Part shown: piece by piece, positions 43,747 to 56,020 of the stretch
Layout: each line of letters opens with the position of its first letter
Numbering within the stretch: position 1 is the first letter of the stretch
Assembly: GCA_015178975.1 (NCBI GenBank)
Contig: WHVD01000066.1
Location: forward strand, 248,001-312,000
Reading direction: 5' to 3'
Origin: Hysterangium stoloniferum
Lineage: Eukaryota > Basidiomycota > Agaricomycetes > Hysterangiales > Hysterangiaceae
DNA: 64,000 nt
The notes under the pieces: generated by a model
Seen by the model: the letters and a program-made list of their open reading frames with translations, nothing else
What the model was told of the DNA's origin: nothing
Database searches by the model: none
Position numbers and translations under genes: made by a program

Positions 43747-46153
43747 ATGCAAAGGTTTTACCTCTTCATACTTACAACTCTCCTTAGTATCTCATCCGTC
43801 CACTCGAACGCAGTGCCCGCCGCAGGACCAACTGTGAAGCTTAAGTATGGAACTTTCCAGGGAGTCACTGCAGCTGGACTTGACAAATTCTTGGGTGTAC
43901 GGTTTGCCACTGCGGGGTAAGCATCTGCTCATTGTACGACGCACTATGTGTAATCTATAACCGGCCGCAGACGTTTCGAATTACCTCGCACGCCGGCTCC
44001 TTTAAAGGGCATTCAACAAGCCGTTGCATTCGGCCCGGCGTGTCCCCAACAGAGCTCCGTTCAATCGAACCCTAACCTGGTTACATCAGAGGATTGTTTA
44101 TTCGTCAATGTCATCACACCTGCTCATATGCCTGCAGGAAAGAAGCTTCCGGTCGTATTTGTGTGTATTTTGCTTGTTCGAAGAAGAAGTTCCATCATGA
44201 AAAAGTATTTAGTGGATTTTCGGAGGAGGTTTTGAAGAGGGCGATACCTCGTCCAATGATGGATCTACTGTCGTCGCACGTTCCATGACACTCAACGAGC
44301 CCGTCGTCTACGTTTCGGCAAACTACCGCGTGACCGGTATGTATGCACCATATATGCTCGTTCTAAGATCATAAAATAAAGGCAATTAACATCAAAGCAT
44401 TCGGATTTGCCGGATCCAATGAAATTAAAGCCGCAGGCGTTGGAAACCTTGGTTTGAGAGATCGTAAGTGATTCTGGCATCTATCTAGCTTGCAACTTCG
44501 ACTAACCCCTTTACAAGAGAGATTTGCATTACAATGGGTCCAGGAGAACATTCACCTCTTCGGAGGCGATAAGAATCGAGTCACCATGTGAGGACTAAAT
44601 TTTCATGCTGAAGTTGTGGTCACAGAAGAAATGTAGTTGGGGAGAGTCTGCAGGCGCCATTAGTGTTGGTCTACAGATGGTCATTAATAAAGGTAATCCA
44701 GATGGATTATTCCATGGAGCCTTTATGGTGCGCTTTTATGCATTCTTTATGACGCTTTTACAGTATGAACCATAACACGTGTATGCAGGAATCTGGATCA
44801 CCTTACGTATTGAAGGACATGACTGCTGGACAACCATTCTACGATCAGCTTGTTGCTAACACCAGCTGTTCAGGCTCCAAAGACACTCTCGAGTGTTTGA
44901 AGGCTGTCCCTCTTAATGTTTTCCAAGCTGCCGTCAATGAGAGCCCGAGCTTCAGTAGCTTTATGAGTCTCCAGGCATGTGATGACATGGTGACTCCCTC
45001 CTGATCGCTCATATCTGGGTCTAGCTTGCTTGGCAACCCCGCATCGACGGCGAAGTAATAACTGAGAATCCACAGGATTCGATAGCCAAGGGCGATTTTT
45101 CTAACGTCAGTGTGCTTTAATCCGGCTTGAAAAAAAAACCTGATCAAATATTCAGATCCCTTTTGTGAATGGTGATTGCGACGACGAGGGAACGTGAGAT
45201 TTGGTTCTAATGCTGTATTTTATTATGTCTTACACTTTTTCAGTGTATTTGCCATGTCGACCCTTAATCTAACGTAGGATAAAGCATTTATGATTGTTCG
45301 AAACGCTGAAATAAGGTCATAGCACTGATCTGGAAGCTACTACTTACTTGCACGTAGGTCTTCCTGCAATGAAGCCTTGAAACGCAAATTGATAACTTTA
45401 TTAAGGAAAATTACATCCCAGAAGCCAGCGATGCACAATTCGCAACTCTTGCAACTCTTTATCCTAGAGACCCTGCTGCGGTATGTCGATTGTATTATCT
45501 ATAAATCAAAAGAATGATGGTCAACTATCAACCTGTGTCTATAAGGGAAGCCCCTTCGACACGGGCGACGCTAATCAACTTTCGTGGGCAATTCTTGCTC
45601 AGGTTGTTCGTTCATAATTCTAACAAAAACCTTTTAGACCTGAATTCAAACGAATTGCTGCTTTCGAAGGGGATTTTGTCTTTCAAGCACCCAGGTACGA
45701 CTGGGATATCACTGGTCCACTTGATGACAAACTGTCGTTACAGGCGTTTCTTCATAAGGATCGCATCGAAGAGACAGAATGTTTGGTCCTTCCGTGTGTT
45801 TTCTTATTTTTGAGGCTATCATGAGTGATTTATTTTGCTGCCATCATTCAGTGTTCAAAAGGGGCAAGGGGACCCCTAATGTCGGTTCCTCCCATGAAAG
45901 TGATATTAAGGAATTCTACGGATCGGGCGCCATGCCTGATTTCCAAGGCACCGACTTCCTGGTTAACTTTATCAACACAGGAAATCCCAATAAAGGAGCG
46001 ACGGCGCCAATCTTTTGGCCAATGTACAGCAGTAATGAGTTGGAGCCGCCGTTGCTGACGTTCTTAGACCCGGATGTGTTGAACATCACGACTGACACAT
46101 ACCGCCTGGTGCCAATGAACGCCATTATAGCTCTTTCGAGAGAATTATTTTAG
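43747..46153 (+). CDS. Type-B carboxylesterase/lipase, copy 3 (appears intact)
   Basis: The same ~13-exon plan as copies 1 and 2. The signal peptide is MQRFYLFILTTLLSISSVHS. Motifs: GTFQGVTAAGLDKFLGVRFA (Arg where the other copies have Pro), a 6 base in-frame shortening before LVTSEDCLFVNVITP, VVYVSANYRV, WGESAGA near 44638-44655, GLFHGAFMESGSP, AKGDFSN, FQAPRRFF, and in the penultimate exon GSSHESDIKEFYGSG, the most different exon of the three copies. It ends at 46153. All junctions keep GT/AG and frame. Predicted extracellular esterase; substrate unknown. Its 3' flank is unique, so it occupies the original right end of the locus. Confidence 0.7.
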
Positions 46154-46791
46154 ATCTCCGCGCTTTCTTACATCGCTCGTTTTCTGTAAACGGACTAATG
46201 GTGTTTATGTATGATGAATATGATTATCTGTTCCGGTCTGTGTCTTACCAGCGCGGGACCTTGCGCAAATGTTCCTCAATGACATATTAGTTACTTTCAA
46301 ATCGGCATTTGAGCAGAACCGAGCAGAATTCCCAATATTTCAACGAGCGCGGGGGACCAGCTTCACCTGCCGCCAACAAGCTTTGGCTCGTTGATCGGGT
46401 TGAGGCGAGCCACATGGTACTAATCACAGCCCATTGACCAATACGATTAGTAAATGCGGGGCTTCGGAGACTCGCAGTGTCTGATGATGCCAAATGTATA
46501 TAGACAGCACGTGGCTGCAGTGTACTAAGCGCTCAATTTTGCAGCCGCGTTTAACAGAAGAAAGGTCTGATTTCCTGCTGATTACAAATCGAAGTCAGCC
46601 TGGCATCTCTTCAGCATGCACTTCCATTGATAGAGCTTCTTGCCACTGATGTATAATGGGCCATCACAAGGTGAACTCTGTTGGGCGACAAATCATACGG
46701 CGGATTATAAAAGGCACATCCCTTGTTTGATGTTATAATTAATTATTCCCTTTATTTGGACATCTACCTCAGAGTAGGACCGCGACGTACC
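46154..46791. other. Intergenic region
   Basis: The first ~65 bases belong to the duplicated unit. The rest is unique and shows no gene. The DUF6533-type gene is presumably driven from the end of this stretch. Confidence 0.5.
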
Positions 46792-48456
46792 ATGACCAAC
46801 TTCGATGCTGGAAATTACCCCTCGCTCTTTGCTCGTCAGCAGGGTTTCGCGGTCAGTCTCATTAATCCCATATCACGCTAGTCACGCAACACGTTAAAGT
46901 GTTCGCTTCTGCTTGGCAGTATAGTAACAGTTTGTTTGGATTTTTCATCGCTTTGCTGCAGGCTGCTTACAGAAAACTTATCACACTACAGTCGCAAGCG
47001 TCACACTCTTTGTGAGGAATCACTGTTCATCTATTTTTCAGAATGTGTACTAATGTAAGTAGATCTTCGACTATTTATTAACTCTCGACAAGGAGATTCG
47101 GCTAGTCTGGCCGGCCACTTGGAGTCTAGGGAAGATACTGTATTTCATTATTTCCTACATCTTGATTGTGAATGTATTCCTACTCACCGAAGGTAAGCGT
47201 TTCTCTAGGCGACAAATTGTTAACATCCTGAGTAATAGTCGACAGTTGGCACCGCAATCTTGTCCCCATCAGCTTGCCTACAAATATATAAAGCCTCGGT
47301 CTGTACGTACTTTTCGACTATCTTAATTATAGGAATTGGGGCATAAACGTTGACAGGGGTATTCACTATTGAATTCATCGTTGTAGAAGGTGGTCTTTGG
47401 GCTTTTTGCATTATAAGGGTGAATTTCAATACTTATTGCAATTGTGTAGGAGCATTGGCCGTTCGAACTTGGGCTGTATGGCAGCGCAATAGATATATCC
47501 TTATCGTACTCTCACTAATGTTCTGCATTTGTTCAACTTGCGCTATAATATTCACGGTGTTCGCCTTGAAGGAGCCAAAAGGTGAGGAAACAGATGCAAC
47601 ATCGTCGATGGACTTTCGGCTTGATGTATTTTTCGCAATCAAGTATTCTCCATATCTCCCTCGGCTACAACCACTTCTAAGACTGAACAATTGGGACATT
47701 GCGTCTTCACTCAAGGAATCGGCCACAGTATCTATGTATCCCTCCTTCAAATGGTTATTTTTGAATTCGGTAAGCAATGCGGAGTAGGCAATTAAGAAAT
47801 GTTTTTTAAGAAGTCTATTAGTGGTCTTATCGCTGACAATTTACAAGACAAAGCAGCTCTGTACGTTGATACCATTGAATCGTATTATCGGCTGACAATT
47901 ATGCCACAGTGCGACTAAAAAGTTCATGTCTCCTGGACACGATATACAGAGATAGTGAGGCGTTCATGCCAATCAGTATCCAGTTCATATTACATTAATG
48001 GGTGATATTTAGCCCTCGTCTACTATGTCTATTTACTAGGTATCGTACCGTCAATGTCGTTAAATATTACTCACTTTGACACATCATAGGGCTTTCTGTG
48101 TCTATCGCTGTTTTCCTTATCATCTCTGTACGTACCATTCTTATCCTCCTCTAACCATATCATTTGTTCTTATCTATGAGCAGCCTTATTCGGACCGAGT
48201 GGGCGAGAATTTAATAGTGTCGGTCGATTTCTTTTCAGTGTTGTATGCAATGAGTTCACTGGAAATGCTTTGAAACAGGATGCAGGGCATGTTCTACTCA
48301 CTTATCACAAAGCGTATGCTTTTAAATCTCCGAAAAGCGGCTTATCCCGACAAATCAACCGATTCTTCCATTGATGGCGTTGGGGAATGGTCCACTGCAG
48401 TACTGGGGGTTGAGGCATGGCTTTCGGAATCAAACGCGGGGGGCGGGACGCCTTGA
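46792..48456 (+). CDS. Multi-pass membrane protein, DUF6533-like
   Basis: Basidiomycetes have large families of such proteins of unknown function, with about seven membrane helices. The signature EIRLVWPATWSLGKILYFI lies at about 47092, followed by SYILIVNVFLLTE. Other hydrophobic segments: RTWAVWQRNRYILIVLSL and FCICSTCAIIFTVFALKE (about 47465-47575), HSIYVSLLQMVIFEF (about 47722), SLLVVLSLTIYKTKQ (about 47808), LLDTIYRDSEAF, ALVYYVYLLGIVPSMSLNI (about 48012) and a C-terminal RMLLNLRKAAYPDK (about 48315). The start MTNFDAGNYPSLFARQQ at 46792 has no clear rival; the stop is at 48454-48456. Roughly eight introns; not all junctions could be fixed, so a break cannot be excluded. Confidence 0.55.
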
Positions 48457-49097
48457 TGTCCCCATTGATTTATACATGTCGATCCAGACAACGAGAGATA
48501 ATCCCTACGATTGGACATCATTCTTAATATGGATTCACTCCCCGCCACCTAGCATGTCCATCAAATACTTTTGAATGATTTCTCTGATGGCAAAGGAGAG
48601 TGCGAGTGCAAACAAATCTAGGCTGGGTAGATGCCGGATTATACAGTTTACACCCTTCTAAATATTTTTCTGCACAAGTATCATATTTACAATAGTCTGT
48701 GAGTGATTAATGACGGATAGTCTGTCGGTGCCGTGGCCACGAAATTTTCCGCGGCTGGCTCCAGGGTGCCTGTGAAGAGGCTGGAGAATTACAAGAAGCA
48801 CTCCAGTTGGCCGTACCGGTCGCATCAATCTCCAGATTCCCGGAAACTCTCCTCCCTCTTTAATATGTGCATGTTCAAAGGCCTGACCAAAAAGTTCGCA
48901 GTATTAATTCGCTGGCACCTAAACGAATTGCTTTTGCATTACCATCTAAAAATTCGTTATTTGATGATATTTTGTAATTTGTTATACTTCTTCCATCCTA
49001 AATGAATATGTCTCAGTACATGCAATGCGTATTATATCATATCGTCTTAATCCATCTTCAAAAAAATAAAAAAGAATAATACCGGATTGTTTCCAGG
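48457..49097. other. Intergenic region between convergent genes
   Basis: No gene recognised. An open frame at 48733-49005 has no family likeness and no supporting context. Confidence 0.5.
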
Positions 49098-50563
49098 CTA
49101 AGCGGGCCCAATCCCTCTCCCAAGCCACCATTTCGCCATTTTCCCAGTACCATACCGAACACTCTTCCCGATACCCGCACTCACGAGCCCTTTGACTGTT
49201 TGAACAGTGGCTGGGTAGCGTACGATATTCTTCATTTCTGAAATGATAGAAACAAAAAGCCATGTTAGAGCCGATATACCATGAAAAAAAAATTACTCGA
49301 CTCACCATCCATTATCACAGTCCCTAACCTCGCATGTCCCGCCATCGCGACCCAATACGCAGCTTCATCCGCCTCCTTACCTGGCATCCCAAGTTCCTCC
49401 GTCCGCAGCGCATACCACCTATCCACCCTGTCCAGCAACTCGGCAGGCAACTTCCTCAAATGCAACACCCTCGTTTTTGGATCACCCTCCTGCTCCACCC
49501 CACCACCCACCGCCTCCCACTTCACCCCAGGCAAGCCCACCGCAAGCCTTCGATAAAGTTCGCGGAACTGGTCCGCCTGCTTCGAGACTATATTTGAGAC
49601 CTTATGTCTGTTCTCGGCTGGGAGGACCATGCGTGGGTCGCCGCTGTAGCTTATGCCCGCTATGCGTTCAAAGAGCTCGCGTTCAGTGAAATGTGTAGGG
49701 AGCGTAAGGAGTGCGGTGCGAAGTGCGGAGGTCAGGTTGACTTGCTGTGTTAAGCGTACACGCGCATCGTCACGGATTATGCGGAGCGGCTTATGCATCC
49801 TTCCAGCAAGATAGAGTGTGCGCCAGGAGAGGAGGTCACTACAGAGAGTGTCGATGGATGTCACGCCGTATTTGACGGTCTGGCGGTATTGTGAATAGGG
49901 GTTTATTTGAGACGGCAGTGAATGACTTACGACACCGTTAATGGTCACATATGGATTGAACCATACGCCTGGACCGAGCGCCTGCATGCGCGAGACAAAG
50001 TCGCTCCCAAAGAGCCGCGCATGGAGCGCATAATGCGATGGATTGCGTGCAAGGTTTATGGAATGCCAGTGGCCAGGATGGCTCACTGCAAACATGAAAT
50101 CGAGCATCGGACGATCCGGATCATGCTTCTGGTATCCATCCTGTTCGAACACGCCTGATCCGTATGCAAATGCATACCGAATTGGGGCGTCGAACTGTGC
50201 GACGATGCCCTCGAGCAGAGCACGGGTTGTACTCGGCACGGACAGAAGCTGATTGGCGCCAAAGTTGTGGGGAAGAGCCGGGAGAGCACGGCGGGATGAT
50301 GTTCGTGGTAATTCTGAGGACTTGGATGCATGTGAGTTTGCAGGACGGGGTGAGGGCACGAGGCGTGAGCGCGGAACACGCAGAGGAGCCGCTGGTGGTG
50401 GTGGAAGAGGTGTGTTCGGATTGGTGCTTGAAATAGGTTCAGTCGATAAATGCCTGGTATTATATGTCCAACGAGGATATGCTTGTAATGAGCGACGAGT
50501 TAAGGAGATGGACATGGAAGTTGCGGGGAGAGTTGAGCCACAAATGTCAAGCGCTCGTATCAT
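49098..50563 (-). CDS. TAM41: Mitochondrial phosphatidate cytidylyltransferase
   Basis: TAM41 makes CDP-diacylglycerol on the inner mitochondrial membrane, the first step toward cardiolipin. Exon 1 begins at 50563; a second ATG at 50515 (MSISLTRRSLQAYPRW) would give an equally good mitochondrial leader rich in Arg and Ser. Conserved parts: FGANQLLSVP, APIRYAFAYGSGVFEQDGY (nucleotidyltransferase GSG), MLDFMFAVSHPGHWHSINL (the D-x-x-F-A-V metal site), NPSHYALHARLFGSDF, WFNPYVTINGVV, KYGVTSIDTLCSDLLSW, YLAGRMHKPLRII, GISYSGDPRM. An intron of about 65 nt follows MDG at about 49312, and a short last exon (MKNIVRYPATVQTVKGLVSA) ends at 49098. Length is normal for fungi. Confidence 0.9.
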
Positions 50564-50927
50564 TACGACTACTTGCCGATCTCTGCCGCTGAACGCTATA
50601 TAACAGTATGTTACACCAAATGAAACGTCTTTACTCGGAGAACTTGTTTAATTCGATTATACATGATTTATGCAAAAGACAAAGCATCCGAGAATTTAAA
50701 GAGGAATGCAGAAACACACCCTGATTAAAATTTTCGCCATCCGAGCGCTTGTACATTCGTCAAGGCCCACTTTGCAAATTTTGTACAAATCCACCAGTCA
50801 TAATCCACCATCACCATATACCCTAATGTAAATGGCTCACTACGCCACCAGACCTCAAAGACGAGGGTGTTAAATCACAGTTCATCAGGTATTCCATCCA
50901 AAATATCGTGTGACGCCAGGAATTGGC

Positions 50928-51299
50928 TTAGTATTTTTTTCGTTGGTCTCTCTTACCCCCCTGTTTACCATTAATACACCATGTCTGGGCTGTCTGGCAT
51001 GATACTTGTGCTATACCCGAGGAACTGGTCCATAGTGGCGCTGCGACGTTTCGCATGCTTTTTTCTGGTATATATTCCTTATTATTATTTTTCGGATCTG
51101 CACTTTCAGCTTGCTTTTGCTGCTGGATTGTTGTGTAGTAGATGAGGTATACTGAGCCTATTCTCCCTTCCCCTTCAAGATCCAAACGCCGGGTCTCCTG
51201 ATCCAACGACTTCAAGTGAGATAGACAATAACAAACAAACTTGAATTCTTTCCAATTTGGCTTGATAACGACTGGTACCAACAACCAAAAATCCATCAA
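50928..51299 (-). CDS. Hypothetical open frame, 123 codons
   Basis: Starts MMDFWLLVPVVIKPNWKEFK and ends KQGGKRDQRKKY; basic C-terminus. No family is recognised and no splice neighbours were found. It stands alone between TAM41 and an F-box gene and may be chance. Confidence 0.2.
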   Translation of the reverse strand: MMDFWLLVPVVIKPNWKEFKFVCYCLSHLKSLDQETRRLDLEGEGRIGSVYLIYYTTIQQQKQAESADPKNNNKEYIPEKSMRNVAAPLWTSSSGIAQVSCQTAQTWCINGKQGGKRDQRKKY

Positions 51300-51896
51300 A
51301 TTGTTGAATAAGAAATCTAATAACGTTGTAACTGTCTCGTATATAGGATAACGGACTAATGGTAGGCTAGTTTTTATATTCTCACGAGTACCTAGGCGCT
51401 GGGGGTGTCGGGGTCTATACCTGGAGTCTCAGGTCATATCAGCCCTGATCGGGCAAAGCAGCAGCTTAACACAAATCTTTGGCGTTAAAAATTGGGTAGT
51501 CGTCGTGACTGGCGGTGAAACGGGTTAATGTGCCCACAGGCATTTGTGAATAGTGGGCAAAAGTTTGCATCTCCAAGCTCGTCAAGGACATTGAGAGCAA
51601 GGAGAAATGTCTCAATGTGTCGTTCGACTATTTGCTTATGACAGATGCCAACCCCTCTGAATTTCTTCAGCGATTTGAAACTAGAGGGTTAAGACAGCTC
51701 TGGCTCTCCGCGTGTAGTTAATACACTTGTTTAAGGAATATTGTATCTGGATGTTTTTTGCCCAACACGATTCTATAATTGGCGCCTGCGGATTACCTCA
51801 TCACCGCATGAGATACAATTATGTAAGTTAATCGGACTCTCCTACTTTCGCCGACGGCCGCCAACGAATACCATCCTTTCATTCCCTTTCACCCTC
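51300..51896. other. Intergenic region upstream of the F-box gene
   Basis: Nothing recognised. The stretch around 51560-51720 reads in places like part of an F-box protein (for example NPSEFLQRFETRGLRQLWLS), perhaps the remnant of another copy. Confidence 0.35.
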
Positions 51897-53393
51897 ATGT
51901 CCGTTACCCACACAGTCGGTCCTCGTACAATTTTTTTACGACCACGACCCTACGCTCGCAATTCAGGCGTCCTTGTTTTACTACCCTTGACTACTGAACC
52001 TCATTATAAACCTAAGCCAACGCTTCCTACGGAAATATGGTTTCGTATATTCGTTTTCGTGTTTACAGCACCATCGCCTACGATCGGGGAGGACGAGAGG
52101 AAGTCACGAAGTGGACTTTTGCGAGTTACGAAGACATTTAGGGTGCGATCTTTTCCCTTGACTGTGAAATGCTAAATGTGGGCTTAACATGAATCGTCTC
52201 GCGACGATGATGCGGCTCTTATCACACGATGCCGTATCTTCTGGCACGGGCGGTTCGTTGTGGCTCAGGATGTCGCCTTCGATCATAAGTTGATTACTTT
52301 GTTGTAGGATATCGTTTCACCCTTGTTTTATTCATACCCTTTCTTCGACTCATCGCAAGCCCTGACCTTATTCACCAACGTTTTGCAAGAATCTGATAGG
52401 GCATGGGACTCTCTCCGGCGAATCCCTTATTCCACCCCTGGCCGATGGGTCCAAGCGCTCGATTTATCCCGAGTTTCGTGCACGACGCCAGCGGAACGCC
52501 TTGCAGTTGATATTCACCTCACGCACTTGTTCCCCCTTTTCCCTTTTCTTTCTCGACTCATTCTCAATAAAACCGTGAAGATGAGTCGCCGATCAATGTC
52601 TTCATTGGCATCGAGAGAAGGCATTAGTTTCCTTCGAGTTCTAAAGGGTGTCAAATGGGAAGGCCCAGCCCCACACTATGTGACCAAGGAAGATCCGCTT
52701 CTTTCTCTTATTCGAGCATGTGAAGGCCTTGAAGAATTAGAAATATTTGGACCTGGATTGCAGGACGAAGAGGACCATGGCGCGATATCCCACTTGAGTA
52801 CTCCACCTTCGACCCCTCTTCTACCATTATCTCTGCCCAATCTTCACTCCTTAATGATACTCTCAATACCCAAATCGCCTCTCTTGGAGAGTCTTATACG
52901 AGCGTACCTACCCTCCCTCCGTCATTTAATGGTCACTCCTTACGATAACGTACAATCTGCGTTAACAACGGCATTGGTGATCGAGCACGGTCACAAACTC
53001 CATACCCTTGCATTCCAAACACCTAAGATGTGGCCTCCTGCGAGATACGCTACATCCACAGAGCTTTTACATGTCTCTCCTTGTCTCCAAGCGCTCTCCC
53101 TGACCCTTCCCTTGCCTCCACTCTCAATGCCGAATCAAGCACATCCCTTGCGAATAATTTCCCTCCCTCGGCCCGATTTGACATATCTATGGAGGTTAGA
53201 GGCGTGGCTTTTCATTGGATTATTACCACAGTTGGAGGAAATACATATCCGGGAGGTGAAATGGATACGGTCTGGCCTTTCAAGTCGTGCTGCTGAAGCA
53301 GGCGTTCAGGGAGAGATGAAGGAGTGGCAACGGAGACTTGATCGGTGGAAAGTCCGTGTTCTCGATAATCTCGGGAGGGAAAATGCCTCGTAG
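51897..53393 (+). CDS. F-box-like protein with leucine-rich C-terminal region
   Basis: Two exons (51897-52142, 52308-53393), phase 0 junction, 443 residues. The first exon holds an F-box-like start, KPTLPTEIWFRIFVFVF, ending in LLRVTKTFR; the second opens with DIVSPLFYSYPFFDSSQALT, typical of agaricomycete F-box genes. The rest is leucine-rich with irregular repeats (LSRLILNKTVK, LEELEIFGPG, LPNLHSLMILS, LPSLRHLMVTP, LPQLEEIHIREVKW). F-box proteins bring substrates to SCF ubiquitin ligases; the substrate cannot be guessed. Start chosen at 51897, close to the F-box; an upstream in-frame ATG at 51741 exists. Confidence 0.7.
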
Positions 53394-53799
53394 GTGATAT
53401 AGATATGTTCCTGCTTTAGACCTCGTCTTGTTGTTTGTATCCGCTACAGGGCGGATGCGGGCTTCTAACATGCAAATCCCATCTCATCCACATTGTACTT
53501 CAATGCCCTATTTCATCGTGGCATCTGTGTATCTATTCTCCTGACATTGTATTACCCTAGTAGGAAAAAAGCTTTTGTTAGCGTCTGACATTATTGTGCA
53601 CATATCTATGTATGGGATGTAACTCGGACGCGTTCTGAAAGAGGTAAAACTTAAGGAGTGACTCGGGCTATTTGTCCAATACCCCTGCCTTGTGCCTGTG
53701 CATTACCTTGTAGGATTTAACGGTATCCAATCCTCATTGAGTTTTTGTGATAGGCTGTGGAGCCAAGGACCTCATTAGCCGGGGATTGATACCAAACCT
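53394..53799. other. Intergenic region
   Basis: No gene recognised between the F-box gene and the inverted F-box remnant. Confidence 0.4.
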
Positions 53800-54730
53800 C
53801 GATCGACTTGGCCCTACTCGGGCGTCTTGTCTGATATCTCAGGCACACTGATGTCGATGTGAGCCCATATTTCCAGATTTCTCAAGCCTGGTAGCATGGT
53901 TGGAAGGAGAACACCGGAGGGGAGATGTGGCCCACGCAAAAAAAGACTCTCTAACCCATTGTGCCTTGTGAAAAAGCTGTGCATGATGTCAGCTTTTAAT
54001 TCTTCGCTACCAACGGCCACTTCTAGGTCTTGTCCACCTAGCTAGAAGGGAGAAGCGTACGCTCAGGGCCTTCTCACCAAAGTCTCGGTCTAATCTGGAA
54101 CTAACGCAGAGAGTTGAGTAATATATGAGAATTGGAGAGCCTAATTCGAATGTCATTATTATTCAAAATTGTGTGCACCAGGGCTCACCTGGAGGCATTC
54201 ATCATACCATTCCAGGCCCTTGATTATGTTACGTTATGGAGAAAGCTGCTGGAAGTCACTTGCTTTAGCATATTCGGAAAATCCAATGGCCATACGAAAT
54301 CGGTACGGTGATTAAAGTGTATAGAGAAGCGATTTAGGTTAACCATTAGATGTAGACCCGCGCAGAAGGTAACTAGACACTCGGCTTCTTGCTCTTTGCT
54401 TAGTGCCGGAAGATAACGCGCCTGATCATCGTAATGGACCATATCTACTGAAACCCGTCGGGAAGACTTTAGATACCTTGGGAGGCCCCCTGTGGATATG
54501 TCCAGCTTGTGGGCACGAGATGACAGGTCAGGTTAAGAAGCAAGGAATTCCCAAAGTCTAGGATGGAAGAGAACAACGATAACCCAATACCGGATATGCC
54601 ACGGAATTATCAGATTCTTAAATGATTTTTTAGTTAACGCCAAGTGAATCCAGGGGGTGTTCAATTCCTGATATAATGGCGTCCACAATCTCGGTTGGTT
54701 GATTGCATAGCATAGCAGGAGGTGAATACG
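53800..54730 (-). pseudogene. F-box gene fragment, copy a
   Basis: A broken relative of the gene at 55660-57394. It begins PAMLCNQPTEIVDAIISGIE near 54715, then shifts frame (ALTKKSFKNLIIPWHIRYW reads in another frame), reaches a stop after WEFLAS, and continues with AHYDD-type and SKEQEAECLVTFCAGLH (about 54380), the GLEWYDECLQ region with its splice donor (about 54190), and HNGLESLFLRGPHLPSG (about 53940), ending SVPEISDKTPE at 53814. At least two frameshifts and a stop. The part from 53907 on is duplicated at 61868. Confidence 0.75.
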
Positions 54731-56020
54731 TAAGGAATAGGAAAGATGTTAGTAGACAGCGGCGGTACAAAAGCACTTTAAGTCGGAGTTACGAATCACC
54801 CTATTCCATCTTGGAGCGCATTCTTCAATGTAAACCTCTCTGAGGGATGCGGGATGCCTTTCAGCTTTGATTTACGCCACACGATTGATTACAGCTAACG
54901 GGCAGTCGGAAACTCATAGGGACCCCTGGCTAGTGAAGCAGAAATAAGAATATTTCGGAGCGATTTGACATAAATGACATTCCACTTGATACACAAACAT
55001 TGTAGATGGAAGAAGTTGTGTAAATCACATAGAGGTGAGGGGAGTTTACATATAGTAAGTTAATCAGCAAGATAATTTTCAAGAGATCATTTCATGGAGA
55101 GACAAAATTGAAGCAGTGACGCTACACGCCTATGCGGTTTTTTTTTGGGGGGGGGAGGTATCGGTCCAAGGCGCATTGAGGCAACAGGCCATTACAGAAT
55201 GACTTGCAGGAAGGCTATTACCTTGTACATACTTTGGTCAAATGTTGCTAGGGCGGGACTTGTCTTGATTTTAAGAAAGTTCGAAGAGGTAGACTCACCG
55301 GCATAGGTAAATCTCCTTTATTCAGACTGTCTCTGAATTCGCGAGGCTCCGATTCACAACGGTTTATGGCTAACATGAGCGAGTCCAGCTGTAAAATGAT
55401 TGAAGCCAACGCCCCACCTCACCCTGTTTTCACTGAAACAAGTCACTCATATCTTTCAACCTCTTCCCCGGTTGGTACAAATGGACATGGGCAAGAATCC
55501 ATTGAGTTTGTGGAGTTGTTCTGATGGGAGAGATACTGCATGTTTGCATCCTCATGAAGCTAGATTCCCAGTTGAAGATGAATCTTGATTCTAAAAACAG
55601 GCATACAACTCATACTAGCTCCTACAGAATAAGCTGTTAAATCTACGAATGTTGATTTTTTAATCATAGAATAAATCTACATCATATGCTTCGCCCCAGG
55701 GCCCATCTGGGTTGATATCAGTGTAATCAAAATCACTTGACAAACTCTCCACCATTTCATATTTGCACACGTTCTCGTCATACAGGATTTTGATTCCCTT
55801 CACCGTGTCTTCATCATAGCTATCGGTAAATTGTGCCTTCAGGCCTTTCAATAGGGGGAGGACCTGGGTAACTTGTTTGAGTATCACACTGGCATCGGTT
55901 GACTTGAACAGAGAACCGTCCACCCTTAGAAATTGCAAATTGGGAAATTTGTGCAATTGAGCGATCTGAAGTGAATAGATTTGTCAGAGAAAACATATCA
56001 TAATTTATTACAAGCACACA
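53907..56020. repeat. Direct segmental duplication, left copy (~2.1 kb)
   Basis: Almost the same as 61868-64000, including spacer sequence, mononucleotide runs and the 3' end of an F-box gene. The left border (gagaacaccggagg) lies inside the broken F-box fragment. The right border is not in the window, since the other copy runs to the last base. Confidence 0.9.
54731..55659. other. Spacer between F-box fragment and F-box gene
   Basis: Non-coding as far as can be seen. It holds a T-run and G-run (about 55138-55157) and a stretch with AAACAAGTCACTC that resembles the 5' part of the F-box family's last exon region. Short frames at 55400-55588 repeat at 63377-63565 only because the whole block is duplicated. 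Confidence 0.45.

Larger units (their letters stand above)
36666..46220. repeat. Tandem segmental duplication, unit 3
   Basis: Begins in the AVL9 stub (same breakpoint as unit 2) and runs through flank and esterase copy 3; the likeness to the other units ends about 46220, just before the point where units 1 and 2 jump to an AVL9 stub. Unit 3 therefore keeps the original right border. Insertions: 37004-37209, 37386-39847 (with two nested elements) and 40285-42340. Confidence 0.8.

Noticed and set aside
48733-49005. Open frame MATKFSAAGSRVPVKRLEN
   Set aside because: No family, no splice context, AT-rich end; probably chance.
49281-50603. Several plus-strand frames of 70-116 codons
   Set aside because: Shadows of the GC-rich TAM41 coding sequence on the minus strand.
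55400-55588. Open frame MKPTPHLTLFSLKQ, repeated at 63377
   Set aside because: Its repetition follows from the segmental duplication of non-coding spacer; opposite strand to the F-box genes and no family likeness.
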